Part shown: positions 15,438 through 17,815 of the stretch, piece after piece
Position numbering within the stretch: position 1 is the stretch's first letter
Layout: each line of letters begins with the position of its first letter
From: Limnochordia bacterium
GTDB lineage: Bacteria > Bacillota > Limnochordia > DUMW01
DNA: 17,815 nucleotides
Direction: 5' to 3'
Assembly (NCBI GenBank): GCA_023230925.1
Contig: JALNWK010000057.1
Location: 1-17,815, forward strand
The notes under the pieces: model-generated
The model's database searches: none
The model's input: only the letters and a program-made list of their open reading frames with translations
Told to the model about the DNA's origin: nothing
Translations under genes and position numbers: made by a program

Positions 15438-15998
15438 CTACCCCAGAATGCCAAGGTGACTAAGTAGTATTCTAATACCCATTCCGATTAAGATGGCGCC
15501 ACCCGTTAGCTCGGCTTTTGATTTGTACTTGGAACCAAATACAGTCCCGATTTTGACCCCTAGAAGGGAGAACAAGAAGGTTATTACACCAATCAGTAGG
15601 ACTGCTGGTACTATGTTGACGTTAAGGAATGCAAAGGTGATCCCAACAGCTAAGGCATCGATACTGGTTGCAAGGGACAGGATGATCATGTTCTTAAAAT
15701 TAAAGGATGCATCCAGTTTTTCATAGGGTTTCTTGGATTCACTAATCATATTGATCCCAATAAGGGAAAGCAAGACGAAGGCGATCCAGTGGTCAACGGA
15801 CGTGATATAGCTATGGAACTGTGTGCCAAGTAGGTAGCCGAAAAGTGGCATCAAGGCTTGAAAACCACCAAAGAAGAGACCTGTCAAAACCCCGTGTCTA
15901 TAGTTCATTGTTTGCATTGACAGTCCTTTGCAGATCGCCACAGCGAAAGCATCCATGGATAGTGCAACAGCAATAATAAACAACTCAAGTAGTCCCAT
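15438..15998 (-). CDS. mntP: Manganese efflux pump MntP
   Basis: MntP exports excess Mn2+ through the cytoplasmic membrane. The 186-residue protein is the usual length and has six hydrophobic spans arranged as two repeated halves. The repeated acidic signatures are seen: SMDAFAVAICKG at about 14-25 (D16) and SIDALAVGITFAF at 112-124 (D114). The ATG at 15998 is preceded on the minus strand by GGAGGA with 8-9 nt spacing. A short acidic/basic loop (ESKKPYEKLDASFNF, about 87-101) joins the halves. It is not in an operon; a structured leader lies upstream. Confidence 0.93.
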   Translation of the reverse strand: MGLLELFIIAVALSMDAFAVAICKGLSMQTMNYRHGVLTGLFFGGFQALMPLFGYLLGTQFHSYITSVDHWIAFVLLSLIGINMISESKKPYEKLDASFNFKNMIILSLATSIDALAVGITFAFLNVNIVPAVLLIGVITFLFSLLGVKIGTVFGSKYKSKAELTGGAILIGMGIRILLSHLGILG

Positions 15999-16101
15999 TT
16001 CCTAGTTCCTCCAACATGCCAGAAGACCAAGAAGTCCTCCGTCGGTCCTCACTAGTATTATCATACATATATTGGATATTATATCACAGAATAAGGGTCA
16101 A

Positions 16102-16175
16102 GCGTCACCGACCTCATGATTCCGGTGAGCGCGGCGGTTTTCGCTCCGGCTTGAATCAGTTCAAGTGGCTCCGGA
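16102..16175 (-). ncRNA. Structured leader RNA element upstream of mntP (unassigned)
   Basis: Two stems lie side by side. Stem A is TCCGG (16145-16149) with CCGGA (16171-16175) enclosing CTTGAA (16150-16155) with TTCAAG (16160-16165), so an 11-bp arm with a 5-nt bulge and 4-nt loop. Stem B is GCG-TCACCG (16102-16110) with CGGTGA-g-CGC (16123-16132), 9 bp with one bulged base. They are joined by a 12-nt segment. mntP genes are often controlled by the yybP-ykoY manganese riboswitch, but its GGGGAGUAG core is not present on this strand. It may be another cis-regulator. Confidence 0.4.
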
Positions 16176-16192
16176 TAATACCTCTTACGTTA

Positions 16193-16221
16193 AGTAAAAT
16201 GCTCACGAGCACCGTTGCCAA
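16193..16221 (-). promoter_or_regulatory. Possible upstream promoter of mntP
   Basis: On the minus strand TTGGCA (-35, 16221-16216) and TTTACT (-10, 16198-16193) are 17 nt apart. Starting here, the mntP transcript would carry a leader of about 185 nt that includes the two stems at 16102-16175. A second TTGACC (16101-16096) with TATAAT (16083-16078) lies nearer the gene, but the spacing of 12 nt is wrong for a normal promoter. Confidence 0.4.
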
Positions 16222-16231
16222 TTTAAAATCG

Positions 16232-16275
16232 CTGGCGATGTACATTTTACTCGGAAGTAGACTGTACACCGCCAG
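16232..16275 (-). terminator. Long hairpin terminator after the oxidoreductase gene
   Basis: CTGGCGATGTACA (16232-16244) pairs with TGTACACCGCCAG (16263-16275), 12 of 13 positions, with a small inner TACT/AGTA stem in the loop. On the minus strand it lies 34 nt after the oxidoreductase stop and is followed by CGATTTTAAATT, a fair T-rich tail. Confidence 0.65.
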
Positions 16276-16309
16276 TATATAACTAGTCCAAGCAGAGCTT
16301 CAATGGAGG

Positions 16310-17335
16310 CTATAGGTTAAGCAAGTCTACTACCTGTTTGCTACGGGAGCTCTCCAAAGCACCAAACAGCATGGCCATACTTTTGATATTGTCTGTGCAA
16401 TCTGTTTCGGGTGGTGTGCCGGCAATTAATGCTGCAAACATGGCGTCTAGACAACCGAAGTGTCCTTCGCTTCCTTCCCACGTTGCAGGTACTTCAACTT
16501 GTTCATAGTTCATGAGAAACTGTTTCTTATCCGTAGGGATCACGACTTCAGCAGTAGGTAGGCGCTCCCCATCCCATATTGCGGTCCCCCTAGATCCAAC
16601 AAGTCTCCAAGATGATTCCCAAGATGTCGGGTATCCTTGGGCACACCAGCAACCACGGTACGAGAAAACAACGCCATTATCAAATTCAAAGGTACAGACT
16701 GCTGCAGCATCACCTTTGTACCAGGAACCATGGGGATTGAATTCATGGCAGTATACCGAAATGGGGTCAGACCCGATAACAAAACGGGCTTGATCAAAGG
16801 TATGGATAGCCATATCTAACATCAATGGACTATCCATTGATTCACGAAAGCCTCCGAAATGAGGTGCCAGGAAGAAATCTGCGGTCAGGAAACTCGGATG
16901 GCCAATGATATCGCTGTCTACGATATTTCTAAAAGCCCTGATGTTCTTCAAATAGCGTCGGTTTTGCATGACTGCATAGGTTTTACCCGTTTGTTTTGAT
17001 GTGGCCAGCATTTCCCGCGCCTGTTCCATATTTGTGGCCATCGGCTTTTCACCGAAAACGTTACATCCAGAGCGCAACGCGGTTATTACAACATCTCGAT
17101 GACTTTCAGGAACTGTAACATCAAAGACTAGATTCGGACTTGTTTCGGCGATGGCAGAATCAAGAGAGCTATGGACTTGGCAATCAAGGTTGTGTCGAGA
17201 ACGGGTACGACGGGCATTCTCGAGACGAAGATCGACGAGACCTACGATTTCGCAGTCCTGCCTACTCAAAGCATATTCGATCCATTTCTGGGACATGTTT
17301 CCACAGCCGACGACTAGTACTCGAAATTGACTCAT
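16310..17335 (-). CDS. Gfo/Idh/MocA family NAD(P)-dependent oxidoreductase
   Basis: Members oxidise or reduce sugars, inositols or sugar derivatives with NAD(P). The 341-residue protein begins with a Rossmann fold (RVLVVGCGNMSQKW, glycines 10 and 12), has VTVPESHRDV at about 74-82 and the family signature GEKPMA at 95-100, with K97 the likely catalytic lysine. The C-terminal half has the alpha/beta domain with APHFGGFRESMDSPLMLDMA and a histidine in IHTFDQARF. The ATG at 17335 has a full AGGAGG (17349-17344) 8 nt upstream. It follows the isomerase remnant with an 18-nt gap on the same strand, a pairing typical of sugar catabolic operons. The substrate is unknown. Its original promoter may have been separated by the insertion sequence upstream. 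Confidence 0.93.
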   Translation of the reverse strand: MSQFRVLVVGCGNMSQKWIEYALSRQDCEIVGLVDLRLENARRTRSRHNLDCQVHSSLDSAIAETSPNLVFDVTVPESHRDVVITALRSGCNVFGEKPMATNMEQAREMLATSKQTGKTYAVMQNRRYLKNIRAFRNIVDSDIIGHPSFLTADFFLAPHFGGFRESMDSPLMLDMAIHTFDQARFVIGSDPISVYCHEFNPHGSWYKGDAAAVCTFEFDNGVVFSYRGCWCAQGYPTSWESSWRLVGSRGTAIWDGERLPTAEVVIPTDKKQFLMNYEQVEVPATWEGSEGHFGCLDAMFAALIAGTPPETDCTDNIKSMAMLFGALESSRSKQVVDLLNL

Positions 17336-17353
17336 GGAATTAACCTCCTTTTG

Positions 17354-17694
17354 CTAAGCTGGGTTTGGTACAAAGTCTCCGCCCCGACACTCTTTCAAGT
17401 AATGAAGGGCATGTACTAGTCCCGTCATCTCCAATTCATCCTTGTAGACAGGATCGTGAAACCCCTCAATGTCAATGGTACCCGCATAATTAGCGTGGCG
17501 CAGAATTGAGATCAGATCTGTCCAGTTCGAATCCCCAAAACCTGGTGTCCGGTGCCAAACGAATTGTTTTGGTCCATTGATGCCGTATTCACGGATGATG
17601 TCCCAGGCTACTGTTGCATCCTTTCCGTGTACGTGGAAGATCCGGTGGACCCATTTCCTGAGCTGGGGTACAGGATCGACGAGATTAACCAGTT
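17354..17694 (-). pseudogene. Sugar phosphate isomerase/epimerase, N-terminus lost to an IS
   Basis: The recognisable protein starts at about LVNLVDPVPQLRKWVHRIFH and runs through FHVHGKDATVAWDIIREYGI, FVWHRTPGFGDSNWTDLI, YAGTIDIEGFHDPVY and LEMTGLVHALHYLKECRGG. This is the C-terminal part of a xylose-isomerase-like TIM barrel (AP endonuclease family 2 fold), with the metal-binding histidine (HVHGKD) and glutamate (DIEG) visible. Roughly 110-115 residues remain of an expected 270-290. The frame continues upstream into IS sequence (TRKRSTLTEMN), which is not isomerase. The loss coincides with the IS end at 17695. It is the first gene of the pair with the oxidoreductase. Confidence 0.8.
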
Positions 17695-17815
17695 GGTTCA
17701 TCTCCGTAAGTGTTGACCTTTTTCTTGTTTCCCACTGCATCTTTGCTTGATCTTCAGCTGAAAGTATTCTAAATCGTGAAAGCCATATGATTCTCGTTTT
17801 ATAACCTTGATCTTA
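17695..17815 (-). mobile_element. End of an ISL3-family-like insertion sequence (runs off window)
   Basis: The terminal bases GGTTCATCTCCGTAAGTGTT (17695-17714) resemble ISL3-type inverted-repeat ends, which start GG.TCTT and contain GTGTT. They lie exactly where the isomerase homology stops, and the transposase stop codon falls inside them. The 8 bases just outside (17687-17694, AACCAGTT) would be the target duplication. The other end is beyond the window, so the element cannot be confirmed here. Confidence 0.6.
17698..17815 (-). CDS. Transposase C-terminus, ISL3-family-like (partial)
   Basis: From the window edge the minus strand reads IKVIKRESYGFHDLEYFQLK, then IKQRCSGKQEKGQHLRR and TGA at 17700-17698. 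The K-x-x-KR-x-x-YGF-x-x-x-x-YF pattern is the usual C-terminal signature of ISL3 (IS204/IS1001/IS1096/IS1165) transposases. The stop lies 3 nt from the element end, as is common for compact IS. Only about 38 codons are present. Confidence 0.65.
   Translation of the reverse strand, partial: KIKVIKRESYGFHDLEYFQLKIKQRCSGKQEKGQHLRR

Noticed and set aside
16100..16190. TPP-riboswitch-like CCGGATAATACC on the plus strand
   Set aside because: The CUGAGA element and the rest of the TPP core are missing and no plus-strand gene follows.
16016..16282. 88-residue plus-strand open frame between mntP and the oxidoreductase
   Set aside because: No RBS, and it covers the mntP leader stems and the oxidoreductase terminator, which explain the sequence better.
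1..17815. CRISPR array, tRNA or rRNA genes
   Set aside because: No regularly spaced direct repeats, no cloverleaf with a TTCGA arm and no rRNA-like conserved stretches were seen.

Overview
The window looks like chromosomal DNA from a Gram-positive-type (Firmicutes-like) bacterium. Most intact genes have strong AGGAGG-type ribosome binding sites, GTG and TTG starts are used, and the gene families (potABCD with overlapping ends, MntP, a Vga/Msr/Lsa-like ABC-F protein, GH35, peptidase M60) are typical of anaerobic, glycan-using Firmicutes. No rRNA, tRNA or other marker is present, so a finer placement would be a guess.

Layout. (1) 1-5000, glycan uptake and breakdown: an orphan family-1 sugar-binding protein with no convincing start and no permeases (131-1345), a 1.5 kb stretch of decayed DNA that hides a minus-strand glycoside hydrolase/carbohydrate-binding pseudogene (2026-2790), and an intact cytoplasmic GH35 beta-galactosidase (2901-4643). 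(2) 5002-7443: a secreted M60-like (mucin-type) metalloprotease with a C-terminal sugar-binding-like region, closed by a good terminator. (3) 7515-8047: decayed or leader DNA carrying a promoter, then the polyamine transporter operon potA-potB-potC-potD (8048-11819), closed by a terminator shared with convergent purC (11837-12508, minus). The most plausible start of potA is ATA, because no ATG, GTG or TTG is available in frame in the correct place. (4) 12509-14808: a membrane-peptide remnant, then a promoter, a roughly 200-nt leader with short ORFs and an intrinsic terminator that overlaps the RBS of an antibiotic-resistance-type ABC-F gene. This looks like a transcription attenuator. (5) 14809-15437: gene-poor DNA full of hairpins. 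(6) 15438-15998 (minus): the manganese exporter gene mntP, with a structured 5' leader that does not show the usual yybP-ykoY manganese riboswitch signature. (7) 16310-17815 (minus): a Gfo/Idh/MocA oxidoreductase preceded by a sugar-phosphate isomerase/epimerase whose N-terminal half is cut off by what looks like an ISL3-family insertion sequence running off the right edge.

How the parts fit together: the GH35, M60, solute-binding protein, oxidoreductase/isomerase pair and the pseudogene suggest a host- or plant-glycan degrading lifestyle, with several of these loci decaying. The pot operon and purC are housekeeping-type functions. The ABC-F and mntP genes both have long leaders, so RNA-level control is the most interesting regulatory theme. 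No convincing wholly new enzyme system was seen; the best leads are the ABC-F attenuator, the ATA start of potA, the mntP leader and the IS-broken sugar operon.
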